Assembly: GCA_963969345.1 (NCBI GenBank)
Contig: OZ017770.1
Span: 1,497,246 to 1,561,245 of the forward strand
Origin: Turbatrix aceti
Taxonomy: Eukaryota > Nematoda > Chromadorea > Rhabditida > Panagrolaimidae
Direction of reading: 5' to 3'
Length of the DNA: 64,000 nt
The notes beneath the pieces were generated by a model. The model was not told where the DNA came from and ran no database searches. It saw nothing but the letters and a program-made list of their open reading frames with translations. A program made the position numbers and the translations under genes. This document shows, piece by piece, positions 46,946 through 56,811 of this stretch. Position 1 is the first letter of the stretch; the number at the start of each line of letters is the position of its first letter.

Positions 46946-47235
46946 GACTACTTCTTTACCTAAAAATGTGTATTAAATAAGCGTAAAATAGCACAAGCAC
47001 GGATGAGTCAAGAAGTCACGTAAGAAAAAAAGCTCGAGAATCAAAGAAGTATTATGCGTGCACTCGCAATACTTACTCGTTTTTTTCGCGTTAAGAATCG
47101 TGAAATTGTGACTGCGCTGCGCCTTGGGGAAGGCGGGCGACCAGAGTGTTGCAACCGCCATCGCCGACATTGGATTTAACCGTATTTAGTAGGTGATTTT
47201 ACTGCTTTTTTTGATGACCGATTTCTTTTTCAGGC
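46946..47235. promoter_or_regulatory. Compact divergent 5' region of TIM17 and makorin
   Basis: Only 290 nt separate the TIM17 MEEY start from the makorin ATG, and only 65 nt if TIM17 starts at 47170. Both directions show splice acceptors close to the coding start. It must contain both promoters, which are likely shared. Confidence 0.5.
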
Positions 47236-48050
47236 ATGCTTCATATGAGCGCGAATGAGCCCTTTGCTTGCTGGTTTTATATTCAGGGTCGCTGCCGGAA
47301 GGGTAACGATTGTCCATATCTGCATGATCGCTCGGCTCCTGTCAACATGAAATGTCGGTTTTATCAGAAAGGCAGCTGCAAATTTGGTACAAGCTGCCGG
47401 TTAGTATTTGCATCACATATTTGATAGTGGATTTCTAATTATGCTTCTTGCAGGTTTCAACACGCTGACCCACCTGTTCAACCGTCTTACCAGATCAATC
47501 GCATCTGCACGCGATACAAGCATTCGGGTGTTTGCGCTGGTAACTGCCCGTTCATTCATGGACAAATGTGCCCTTACTGCGAACTTTTTGTGATCAATCC
47601 GTATTCTGAGGAAGAAGAACACAATTGCGATCCCTTCGTCTTCCAGAAGCGCTTCTCTCCTCCCTCATCGGAAAAGACCTGCGCTATATGCTACCAGAAC
47701 ATCGTTGATCGTAAGCAGCAGTTTGGTCTCCAAGAAAAGTGCAATCACGTCTTCTGCGTTCCGTGCCTCAAGAAATGGCGTCATCGGCGAGTGAACGGCA
47801 ATCGAGTTCGGTAAGCTTTTATTGCACATGCATTTTCATCGGTTTCTATTGCAGCACCTGCCCCCTGTGCCGGACTGTTAGCCTTGCAGTCGTCCCGACG
47901 ATGTTTTTCCCCGATCCGGAGGAGAAGAAGCTGATTTTTGACGGACTTATAGCTAGCCGCGCCCAAATTCCGTGTCGGTACGTTCAGATGTACAAAGAAC
48001 CGCTCTATTGTCCTTACGGCACTTTGTGTCAATTCAACCACGACGTCTAG
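47236..48050 (+). CDS. mkrn: Makorin RING-finger protein (CCCH zinc-finger E3 ligase)
   Basis: Makorins are RNA-binding E3 ubiquitin ligases; C. elegans LEP-2 is the developmental-timing member. Exons: 47236-47399, 47454-47810, 47855-48050 (238 aa). In order: CCCH finger 1 (CWFYIQGRCRKGNDCPYLH), finger 2 (CRFYQKGSCKFGTSCRFQH, across the first intron), the makorin-type Cys/His box (CTRYKHSGVCAGNCPFIHG plus MCPYC), a C3HC4 RING (CAICYQNIV ... CNHVFCVPCLKKW ... CPLC) and a final CCCH (CRYVQMYKEPLYCPYGTLCQFNH). All metal ligands are intact. It is much shorter than human MKRN1 (482) because linkers are minimal. The ATG lies two bases after a TTTTTCAG acceptor. Confidence 0.96.
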
Positions 48051-48310
48051 TGATCCGGCTAGTCGTATCCATCTGCAACCTCCTGCGTGCGTGTTACCTC
48101 CTGTTCATTTCAACGGTACTGGTTGGCTTTCTTTCGTTGTCTTTCGAGCTCTTACGGAATTATTCCATGCTTTCATCTCAAATCCGCCTTCGTTTGTTAC
48201 TCGTTCTTTGATCTGGTTTTATAAATAATTTTTGTTCGTTCAAAAATGAAACCGTATTTTACTTGGAAATAACAAAACAACGGAGAACCAAACAGGGGCA
48301 ACAAAAAAGC

Positions 48311-48909
48311 CTAATTGACTGGTCCGAACCGATTGGGAGGCCACAAAACGTAGACAAGCTTTGCCTTGAAGAGTCCGTAATTCACTGGGCCATACGTGCG
48401 GCTGTCCTGACCAACGCTAGAGTTATCTGATAACATCCAGTACTGATATTGTGACAGAGTGATCACGTCGCCGTTTGGGGCACGAACAATATCACCGGGA
48501 GACTTGTTGACTCGTTTGATGTGAACGACTTTGGGATCTCGAGGGGAGCTAAAATACATCAGGATAAAAAAAATCCGACTAAAACAAAAGAAAACTCACA
48601 TGAAGGTAAAGAGATCACCGTTACGAGGCTTTGTGAAGATTCTGCTCACCCAGACGATGTCATTGTTCCACCACTGACCATTTGAGCCGTGCAAAGTCGG
48701 CTAAAAAGCTGACTATTCTCATCAACTAATAAAATAAGAAGTTCACTCACCTCCATTGAGCTGCCCACGACGGTTGCGGGATGTCCGATGAGCTCGCAGA
48801 ACGCCAGAGGAACTGACAAAGCCCCGACAACGACACCCGCTTTCTTCAGAAAGCTCCAGATTGTGTTTAAGCTCATCTCACGAGCTTTCACTGAAAGCCT
48901 CTGCGACAT
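48311..48909 (-). CDS. IMMP2L: Mitochondrial inner-membrane protease subunit 2 (IMMP2L)
   Basis: Membrane-bound S26 signal peptidase that trims inter-membrane-space sorting signals. Exons: 48909-48751, 48700-48600, 48548-48311 (165 aa). After an N-terminal helix (VVVGALSVPLAFCEL) comes VVGSSMEPTL with the catalytic Ser51, GDLFTFISPRDPKVVHIKRV with the general-base Lys98, then GDIVR, the box E region LSDNSSVGQDSRTYGPVNYGL and the closing VLWPPNRFGPV. The Ser-Lys dyad spacing (47) is close to that of human IMMP2L (Ser43/Lys91). Two candidate ATGs are 11 codons apart. It lies within 2 kb of TIM17; both products act at the inner membrane. Confidence 0.95.
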
Positions 48910-49053
48910 AAAAATTTACCTCACAAAACATATTCGTCCCGGGAGCACTCAAACCGCTATTTGTGCATATTTTTTTACGCGTGTGTATTTCTTTTTCTTG
49001 ATAATTTGGGACTTTAAAACTGTTTATTACTTTCAAAAACATTTGAATTCCAG

Positions 49054-51158
49054 TTATAGTGAGGGAAGACGTCGTGAGTTGCGTAGATTTGACATCGTAG
49101 GAAGCGTTTGTGTAATGTAGAAGGGCGAAGACTTGCAGAAGCCGCAGCTTTTTGCGCAGTATTGTCGGAGAGTGTCTTGACTGAATGGATGGTTGCAGAC
49201 GCCGGATTCGACCAGATACTCGCAGGAGTCCAGTTCATCTTTGCAAGGGGACTGCTTGGTTTCGATGAAGAGAGGCGTCGTGCATTTTAGACATGTTTTG
49301 GGGCAATACTCCTCAGATAGCGGCAGCAAGCATCCTCCTCTCGCTTTGACGTCCCGGCAATCGATTTTATTGGAATCAAGGCAAAGCAAACTATTGCAGT
49401 TCTTGCATTTAACGGGGCATAGCTTTAGGTAGTAGCCAGGCCGAGCATTGCAAGCTTCCTCAGTGACCATCGAGCAAATCGTGCTATCCTTGTCTCGACA
49501 ACCTGAAGTTGAACTAATTTAGGTATTACAAAAGTTTTAAGTTCATACTTAGCAAAGCGATGATGTCTGTGATAGCCGCGCTATTGTCTATTTTAGGTGG
49601 CTCTGTTTCCGGTATTAATGGTTGCTCTAGAGTTGATTGGATCATGCTGCGAATGTCTTCGTAGGTTGCAGGAATGCCAGTGAGGTATTCTGGAAGTTCC
49701 ATCGGGCTTTGCTGCGCGTAATTGTTTTTTCGACTGATTGGAATCGGCTTTGGCAGTGTAACAGGTATTATTGGAGCCTGTGTATACGTTTTTTCCATTT
49801 CCAAATTCCTATTTTTTTGCTGGGAAGGCTTGAAATACAAAGGAGCTGAATTTGTATTTGGATCAGTCAGGGGAAGCAATGATTTTTTGTAATACTGTTT
49901 GAGTTGTTCGTTTTCCGATCGACGTTGAGGCTTTTCAGTTTGTGTTATGTGATTTGTTGCTTGCAGATTTTCCAAAGGAACTATAAATATGATCATTTAT
50001 TGTTCTCTTGTTATTCAAAGCATGTTTTTTTTGTACTTACGCATTTGTAAACTTTTGCGCCTGGGAGCTGTATTTGACGTTGACGTATGTTTACTCGATG
50101 GTTGTGTATACTCCAGCTGATTATTCGCTGAGTTTATTTCTGGAATAAGATCTTTGATTGATATGTAACCCCGGCTATAAGTCTTGGGACCGTGATTTAT
50201 CACGGAGACAGCTCGATGCTTGGGCTTGAGGTTTACGCCGCTGAAATGGGTTTTAGTGATAGAATTCACCGTAGCTAGCATCCAACCTTGCTTGCAACGC
50301 AGTAAACTTTGCTTCGAGATCAGAAGGCGACCCAAAGTATGCATGGGTGTCCCGACTGATCGCTGGGTTCATTTTCTCTAACTGTAAAGGCCTCTTGTTC
50401 ATTAAAAACGATAATTGATGTTCATCTGACGGATTGTCATTTACGTTTTCGGTGAGAGTATTTTTTTGTTCCATGCCTTCATCTGAAAATGTCGGCGAAG
50501 GTTCGGGTGTTGTTTTGTCGTAAATCGTAGGTGACATCGTAGGCCCAACGGGTGTCCGTTCTGTTTTTGCCGACAAGGGCTCTCTGATCGGTGGTCGATT
50601 TTTTTGAGCCCGACATAGTCCGCAGAGTATCGGACAGTAATCTCGAAGCATAAACTCGCAATCTTTCTTTGACGTTTCATTACACGACACGTACAATGAC
50701 TCTTGACAAAAGCCTGAAATTGAAAGTGCTTTTTTTGTCAACTTCGAATCGTTCAGACGACTTTTAAAATGACCGTGCAGTCATACAAAGCACTAAAATA
50801 GACTGCTACGCAGGTCGCACAAATTTCTTATGTTTAAGACGTGATTTAGTGACAGACAGACAAGCAGGTTAACCTTTGATGCCTGCATGCGATAAAAACA
50901 ATAAATCATGAAGGGTTCAAAGGGATCGATGTGAACTATGGTTTCAAACTGACCATTACAATCACCACACGTCTTTTGACAGTACTCAATGGAATATCCG
51001 GGTCGAAGGACGCAATCGTTTCGGTTGCAATACGGACTCTTATCTGCGCACACCTGGGTACCGGATGTACCCGCCTTGAGTACACCGCTGATATGACTTG
51101 CCGAAAATGCAAAATCGGCGACAAATAATAAAAATAAACCAGCAAATAAGGTTGTCAT
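49054..51158 (-). CDS. Secreted protein with five ShKT domains and a long linker
   Basis: ShKT domains are six-cysteine folds common in secreted nematode proteins, sometimes as regulators attached to enzymes; function here is unknown. Exons: 51158-50954, 50713-50287, 50240-50041, 49980-49549, 49502-49054 (570 aa, all phases consistent). A signal peptide of about 20 residues begins MTTLFAGLFLLFVADFAFSA. ShKT 1 spans C37-C67 and ShKT 2 about C71-C98; the intron falls between them. A Pro/Ser/Thr/Gln-rich linker of about 320 residues has no cysteines. ShKT 3-5 are packed at about 423-544, each ending with a CxxC pair. A short basic tail ends the protein. No catalytic domain (tyrosinase, astacin, peroxidase) is visible. 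The splice at 50286 (46-nt intron) was chosen because the alternative would be a 29-nt intron. Confidence 0.85.
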
Positions 51159-52732
51159 ATGTGATTTTGGGAGCAGACAAAAACTTTGTGAAAACTATAT
51201 CGTGGCAAACGACACTGACCGACAAAGAAAAGCAAGGTAAAGTAGTTGTACATCGCACTTATGCTTTCGGAACAAAGGTAGAAACTCTCACGGGTCTGCG
51301 CGATCAAGTACACCTTTGAACGCTATTGAATTTCTGCTTTTCGTCAAATTAATTTGACCGTTTTTCACACCCGGAATATTGTTCCGTCTTTGCTTTGCAC
51401 TGTACTTTCAAAACCTTAGTTATCGTAATTGCAGCATTAGTTCGTCATTTGTCAGCTGATATTTGTAAAAAAAGTGCAATAACAGCTTCACGTCCTCCCA
51501 CCTGATGTATTCATTACTCATTCTACAAATAAAGGGGGATAAGTGTAATCGGTGTCCCCGAGATGTTTTCAACGTTAAAAACAGCAGGGATAAGAGACCA
51601 TCGCTCGAGCGGTCAGAACTAAAGCAAACAGAAGAACGTGTTCTACGTGGCTCGTTGCCAACGGTCATCAATCTCGCTTTCAACTTTGAACTTGTGTTGG
51701 TCTTTTAAACTGCTGAGCAAAACATTAAGCACACAATGATTAATATCTGCAAATATCCAACTGGATTGCGTACCAGGACCGCAGGCTGTCATGGAATTTC
51801 ACGTTGTGCAAATTAGCTGGATGGGTGGGGGTTACGTAGCGATCTGCTGACGGTCAGTAGCACATCACGTTTATGTTTGTACAGAAGAGGATCAACGGTA
51901 GTCCACAATACTCAAAAACACGAGTTCAGGTGGAGCGTGCAGGGTGCGCTTCACCTGGATCAGATATTTCGTTTTTAACTTTCTCGCAGGCAATCCACGC
52001 AAATATGAGGGTTAAGACGTGACTCGAAACTCCTCCTGACTTGCTATATAAACACAAGAACACCAAATTTAGTGTCACTTTTGAGATCGGTGATTTTTAA
52101 TAAGACGTCAGAACGAGTAAGTTATTTTTTGACACTTCGAAAATTTCAATGCCGATTTCTCACCCACACTTGATCATAAACCATTGTTGGGTAACGTGCT
52201 AATCAGAGACCAGATAAGAACAATTGGATTCTTAAGTCATTCTTTACCATGCGATTCTTTTGTTGTTCCACTTTCTGATTTTTCTTGTCCCAAAAAAGTG
52301 CAAAGTTAGCACCTATGACACGATGAACAAAAGCTGAACAGGTTCGAACCGGTTTAAGGCCGACAACGTGACGCTGCGTAGGCATAAGAAATGTAGGTAT
52401 GCCTTTGCAGGACTTGAGACAAAAGGCATTCGTCTTTCTCGCGTAATTTGCTCGAGCTAGAGAGGGTGGTGATTATTGTCTCGAAATATTTCTTTTGTCT
52501 AAGGTGTCAAAAAACAGAGAAAAAAACACTGATTGGTTTTCTATTGTTCTGCGTGAATTTATGATCCGAGTCCATTGCAGGTATGCGCAAGAAATTTTCA
52601 CCTCAAAAGCACAAGTCTTGAACTCTCCGGTCGTTTTCTTTGGAACATAACACGTTTTATTGACAAAACAAACAAATACGGCATATCATTTGTCGGGTAA
52701 TCGGTATCTAAATTCCAAGTAGTTGTTTAGAC
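51159..52732. other. Intergenic region upstream of the small secreted protein gene
   Basis: About 1.6 kb. Its right half looks like a promoter and leader: TATATAAA at 52045-52052, a good donor (ACGA|GTAAGT) at 52117, and an acceptor ending 52580 that together could form a 5' UTR intron. A 12-codon upstream ORF starts at 52583. A GGTTCGAACC motif near 52340 is not part of a tRNA. Confidence 0.45.
52045..52052 (+). promoter_or_regulatory. TATA box, probable promoter of the small secreted protein gene
   Basis: TATATAAA followed about 65 nt later by a strong splice donor and nothing coding before 52733. The link to the gene at 52733 is inferred. Confidence 0.4.
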
Positions 52733-53439
52733 ATGCTCCCTCGGTTAAGTACGTTATTTTTCTCTTATTATGATTTGGCTTTTGTTTTTGTTATTTTCTT
52801 TATCTCAGGTTGAATCACGCGTGCGCTTTGCAGGAATACCCCTTGTATCTGCCTTCTGTCTGCTGATATTTGTCACAGACGATTGCACATCACGAGTGCT
52901 CCATACGATAAATTATCCCCAATCAAATAACAAAAGGTAAGAGACCGAGATATATTATATGCGCGATCTCATTTCGAATGTCGTGTTTATAGAATAGACG
53001 ATCAAGTGCCAGATACCGCTATCGCTCCGAAAATCGAGCGCAATAGGTTACCCCTTCGTGACTTGGGTGCACTCAGTACACCTGAACTCAATGGCGAGAT
53101 GCATTATCTGTACAGAGTACAGCACAGCCGAACTCATGATACTGCTGAGACACAAAAATCCCGAGACCTGAGATATCGTCGTTCTATCTCCAATGCTGTG
53201 ATTGAGACAGGTTAGGTTGGCAGACCCTGCACCATATCACAACACAGCCTTTGTTTTTTTTTCATTTTCAAAAAAGTCACAATATTTTTTCAGCCCGGTG
53301 TGAGCACATAGAATTACTCGATTGCGACGATTACGATAGCGATGAAATGACATGCATGGTTACGGCTACAGGTATGCCGTGCTGCATCTGCACGGGAAGA
53401 CTCAAATCACTCAATACAAAAAAGTGGTCGTTATGGTAA
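52733..53439 (+). CDS. Small secreted cysteine-rich protein, unrecognised family
   Basis: I do not recognise this protein. Model: exons 52733-52748, 52834-52936, 52993-53210, 53294-53439 (160 aa). It starts MLPRLRIPLVSAFCLLIFV, a good signal peptide, and ends with a stop after KKWSLW. The middle (about residues 40-110) is charged and Cys-free. Then comes a basic site, DLRY-RR, and a C-terminal module with six cysteines in the order C-x7-C-x9-C-x8-CC-x-C (RCEHIELLDC ... MTCMV ... MPCCICTGR). This layout of signal, pro-region, basic cleavage site and cysteine-rich peptide resembles a peptide-hormone precursor. An alternative start at 52770 (MIWLLFLLFSLSQVESRV...), without the first intron, is also open and hydrophobic. 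Downstream splices are shared by both models. No function is assigned. Confidence 0.6.
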
Positions 53440-54585
53440 ACGTCATTTCATGCCATCCGAGATGGCAACATCTGTACAAAATATTCGCATTGATAGTCTG
53501 TGACTTGATTTGTAATCTAGATCCTTTGTTTTCTCGTAGATTTTGCGATCTCGTCGGTGATTTCAAGCCTCTAGAAATTATTCCTATTTTTCATGCGCGA
53601 TGATAAATGAAGAATGAAAGCGTTTTAATGTCTCTTTGCGTCTGACTGCAATTGCAATTGGTTCGTTTCGACTATCAAATTGTCAATCATAAAATGAAAT
53701 TATCAACTTTGTTGACGTCAGCGAAGTACGGAAGAGCCCCTGCAGAAAAGCAAAACACGTTTATCCGTGGTTACGAGGGCAACCCCAGTGTGATAGAGAT
53801 ACTTCGACGCATCGACTGTCATCGAAATGTGACTAACTGACCACGACGACGCGGAGGGCAGCGTATCGCAGACGTCGGTCGCATCAATAACAAAAAATTT
53901 GAGGGGTAAAGAAAGGAAAGCCCTCGCCGCATGCAAAGACTGATGATGATGTCAATTACGCACAATCAATGACAACACAACAGACCGTCTCTTATCTGAC
54001 CTGGCCAAAATGCGTGCCACTACCCCTCAATATTGCCACCGGGATCACCGGGTATTGTTATTTTTGAATTTTCTAGAATGTCCACTCTAGAAAACTCCTT
54101 TTTTGTCCGTCTTTATTGTTTTTCGTGTTTACGGAAAGACCGGGTTTCTCGAAAAAGTATAGGTGCCAAAATTGATCGCTTTGTACTATTTGCACTCGCA
54201 CTATTTCATTTGGGTGCATTCCGTCTATGCGCGTATATCCCGCACTGCGCGATAGCGATTGCACTGGAAGGTTATAGAATTGGCACGGGGAAGAAAGGAA
54301 ACTCGGACGTTCATTTTTCGCGCGCGCAGGCGCCACCCAAAATGATCAGTCTTGTAGATGCGTGTTATCTTCGAAGTAACCAAGCATTATTATTATGGTT
54401 CTATCCGTCGAAGCCAAAATTCATCTTGTCAATCCCGCCCTTTTGTTCAACATAAATAGTGGACCGATGAAGGCATTTGGTCAGTCTTTACAAACAGTCA
54501 ATTTATCTATCGCTCGCTCATTCGCTTCCTGCGTTTGGGTTTTTAACCCACACTGTCACCCGCTTTCAGTGGCGTCACTCCCCAA
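53440..54585. other. Intergenic region upstream of the sugar transporter
   Basis: About 1.15 kb. A 140-codon frame at 54033-54455 (+) has hydrophobic parts but no homology, splice logic or good context; I treat it as chance. A CTTTCAG acceptor near 54569 precedes the transporter ATG. Confidence 0.45.
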
Positions 54586-56322
54586 ATGGCTGACGGCAAG
54601 GATGTCATTTCTACCGACTCCCAAGAACTAAACGAATATGTCGGACGAAGGGGCCTGCTCTATCGCTTGTTTGGATTTGGCATCGTATTGACACTCATTA
54701 CCAACTTCCCGAGTGCCTTCACTCACACTTCTGTCAATACCGCCGTCCTGAAACTTGATGAGTACATCAAGGAATCGTATGATTCTCGTGGCGTCATTGT
54801 GGAACCGACCTACGTCCTGTACCTCCGAAGCTTGATGAACAGCATCTGGTACGCCGGACAGGTCGCTGGCGCCTTGATCTCTCCATCGATCACAGACAAA
54901 TGGGGACGTAAACGTAGGTTTTTTGATCGCTTGGATGCAAATTTTACCTTAAAAGGTTCTTTCAGCTGCCTATCTTCTGTCAACGGCATGCATGACCGTT
55001 GCTTGCTGTGTACAAACGATTTCAACTCTCTTTCCCTATCCTGAAGTCTTCATCATTGGTCGCGTCTTTGCTTCTTTCTTCTCCCCAATGAGTGATGCTG
55101 TCCTGATTCTCTACCTCCAAGAAATCACTCCATCGGCTCATCGCGGCAAACTCAGTTCTCTCTTCGCTACCGGTTACTCAGCATTAGCACTCGTCGGCAT
55201 GATCACTGGCATGGAAGCTGTTGCTGGCCACTCCCTTACAAATCTTCTTGCAATCCCCATTATTCCCGGTTTACTTGGTATTGCTTTTCTCCTGTACATT
55301 CCCGAAACTCCCAAATTCCTAATTTCGGTCAAGTAAGTTCCTCAAAAAAATTTTCATATACAAAAAATTTTTTAGGAATAACACAAGCGCAGCCCTCGAA
55401 TCCATCCGATTTTTCCATGGCTCGGATCTTGTCGAAAACATGGAAATGCTCGAAGAAATTGCCGTCGAATCCGCCAGTGCTGAGTCAACCAAGGAGGGTC
55501 ACATGTCGGATCTCTTCACCGTCAAACGTCTCCGCAAGGCCCTCTGCTTATCGTTTGCCATCTTGACGCTCACTCTTCCATTTTACCCTATTCTCCAGTC
55601 TTCTACTCATTTTCTTCTCTACCTGCAGATTGACCCGTAAGTTACACACCAGTTTCGCCTTTGATTTAGTTTCACGCTGTTTCGTTTTTTAGACATGTAG
55701 CCCAGCTGTCGTCCACCATCATGACAGTGGTCCTGGTCGTCTGCTGCATCGGTGCGACTATCATGGTTGACAAGTTTGGCCGTAGACCGCTTCTCGTTAT
55801 CTTCGGGTCTCTCTCCATCGTGGCTCTCATTGTCTTCGTTGTTTCGGCGTACTTTGTGGAATCCTTTGAAGCAGCCAAGTACATTGCCTACGGCGGTCTG
55901 CTTGGCTACATCATGTGCTACGGCCTCGCTATCGGCCCTATTTCTTACTTCATTTCGGCCGAAATTGTCGATCTCAAGCACCGTGCCACCATTTTCTGCG
56001 TCAATTTTTCCATTAACAGTCTCTTTATTGTTGCTACTAATTTCCTAACCATTCTACTTGTTGACGTAAGTTTATTTTCACCTTTTTTATCAAAATTTTT
56101 TAGAATAAAATTTTTTTTCAGAATTTCGGTCCCGTTTCCTTCGTTCCTCTCTTCATCATCCCGTCACTCATCGCAGTGGTGTACGTCATCCTCTACATGC
56201 CAGAAACCAAAGATCTCGATGCCAACATCATCGGTCAGTTGTTGGAAAAAGGCTCGATTAGGCATTCCCAGATCTACCCCCACATCGACAACGGCATGTT
56301 AGAAAACGTCATCAAAGCGTGA
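54586..56322 (+). CDS. SLC2/GLUT-like major facilitator sugar transporter
   Basis: Twelve-helix MFS transporter of the plasma membrane, probably for hexoses; substrate not determined. Exons: 54586-54913, 54966-55332, 55376-55636, 55693-56065, 56122-56322 (509 aa). Family signatures: [14 protein letters not shown] after TM2 (D-x-x-GR[KR]), [11 protein letters not shown] in TM4, [18 protein letters not shown] (usually NEIxPTxLRG), PETPKFL after TM6, [12 protein letters not shown] after TM8, [11 protein letters not shown] in TM10 (usually GPIPWF) and [11 protein letters not shown] at the end. The QLS motif of TM7 is not obvious; the loop has [15 protein letters not shown]. These departures mark a divergent clade, like the nematode GLUT-like proteins. 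The exon 1/2 junction yields GRKPAYLL, confirming the splice. Confidence 0.9.
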
Positions 56323-56811
56323 AGGACGCTGATTTGTCAATTTTCGGGGTTACCCTCACCTTTGCTCATCCACGATTCTCAGCTTTTCCCAACATGTGTT
56401 ACATAATATTTTTTTCCTATATCGAATGTTTACTTACCTTGTTGTACAAGGAAAAATGTTGTCATATAACCAATGAATAGATTATGTTGTGTTATGCCTG
56501 ATCGATGAAAGCAAGAAAAGTTTACTGAAATGTTTACAAAGTATTTACAATCTCAAAACAGTAAAAATGTTATTAACAAAATATACAACCTTACTTATGG
56601 CAAATCATGCTCCCCGATACTTTCGCGTGTTGCAAACATGAATTTGGCAAAAAAATCCTGGCTAATAATCAAGTATTTTTAAAGCCCTGTAAAATGCTTA
56701 TTTATCTTGTATTTACAAGAGAAAATGTGTCAAATGCTTTAGAACTAATAAATAAGTGATTTTATGGATTACCAGATCGATGAATACAAAATTAAAAAAT
56801 TGAAAATATGC
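56323..56811. other. Convergent spacer, sugar transporter and INPP4 genes
   Basis: About 490 nt, strongly AT-rich 3' flanks of two convergent genes, with several AATAAA-like motifs (for example near 56746). No gene. Confidence 0.5.

Noticed and set aside
50241..50290. 29-nt intron in the ShKT gene starting GTGAATTC
   Set aside because: It is too short to splice; a 46-nt intron starting at 50286 gives the correct frame with the same acceptor.
52310..52400. GGTTCGAACC motif resembling a tRNA T-loop
   Set aside because: The flanking bases cannot form a 5-bp T-stem on either strand, and no matching acceptor stem, D-arm or anticodon arm is present.
54033..54455. 140-codon plus-strand frame upstream of the sugar transporter
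   Set aside because: It has no recognisable domain, weak start context and no splice partners, and is more likely chance.
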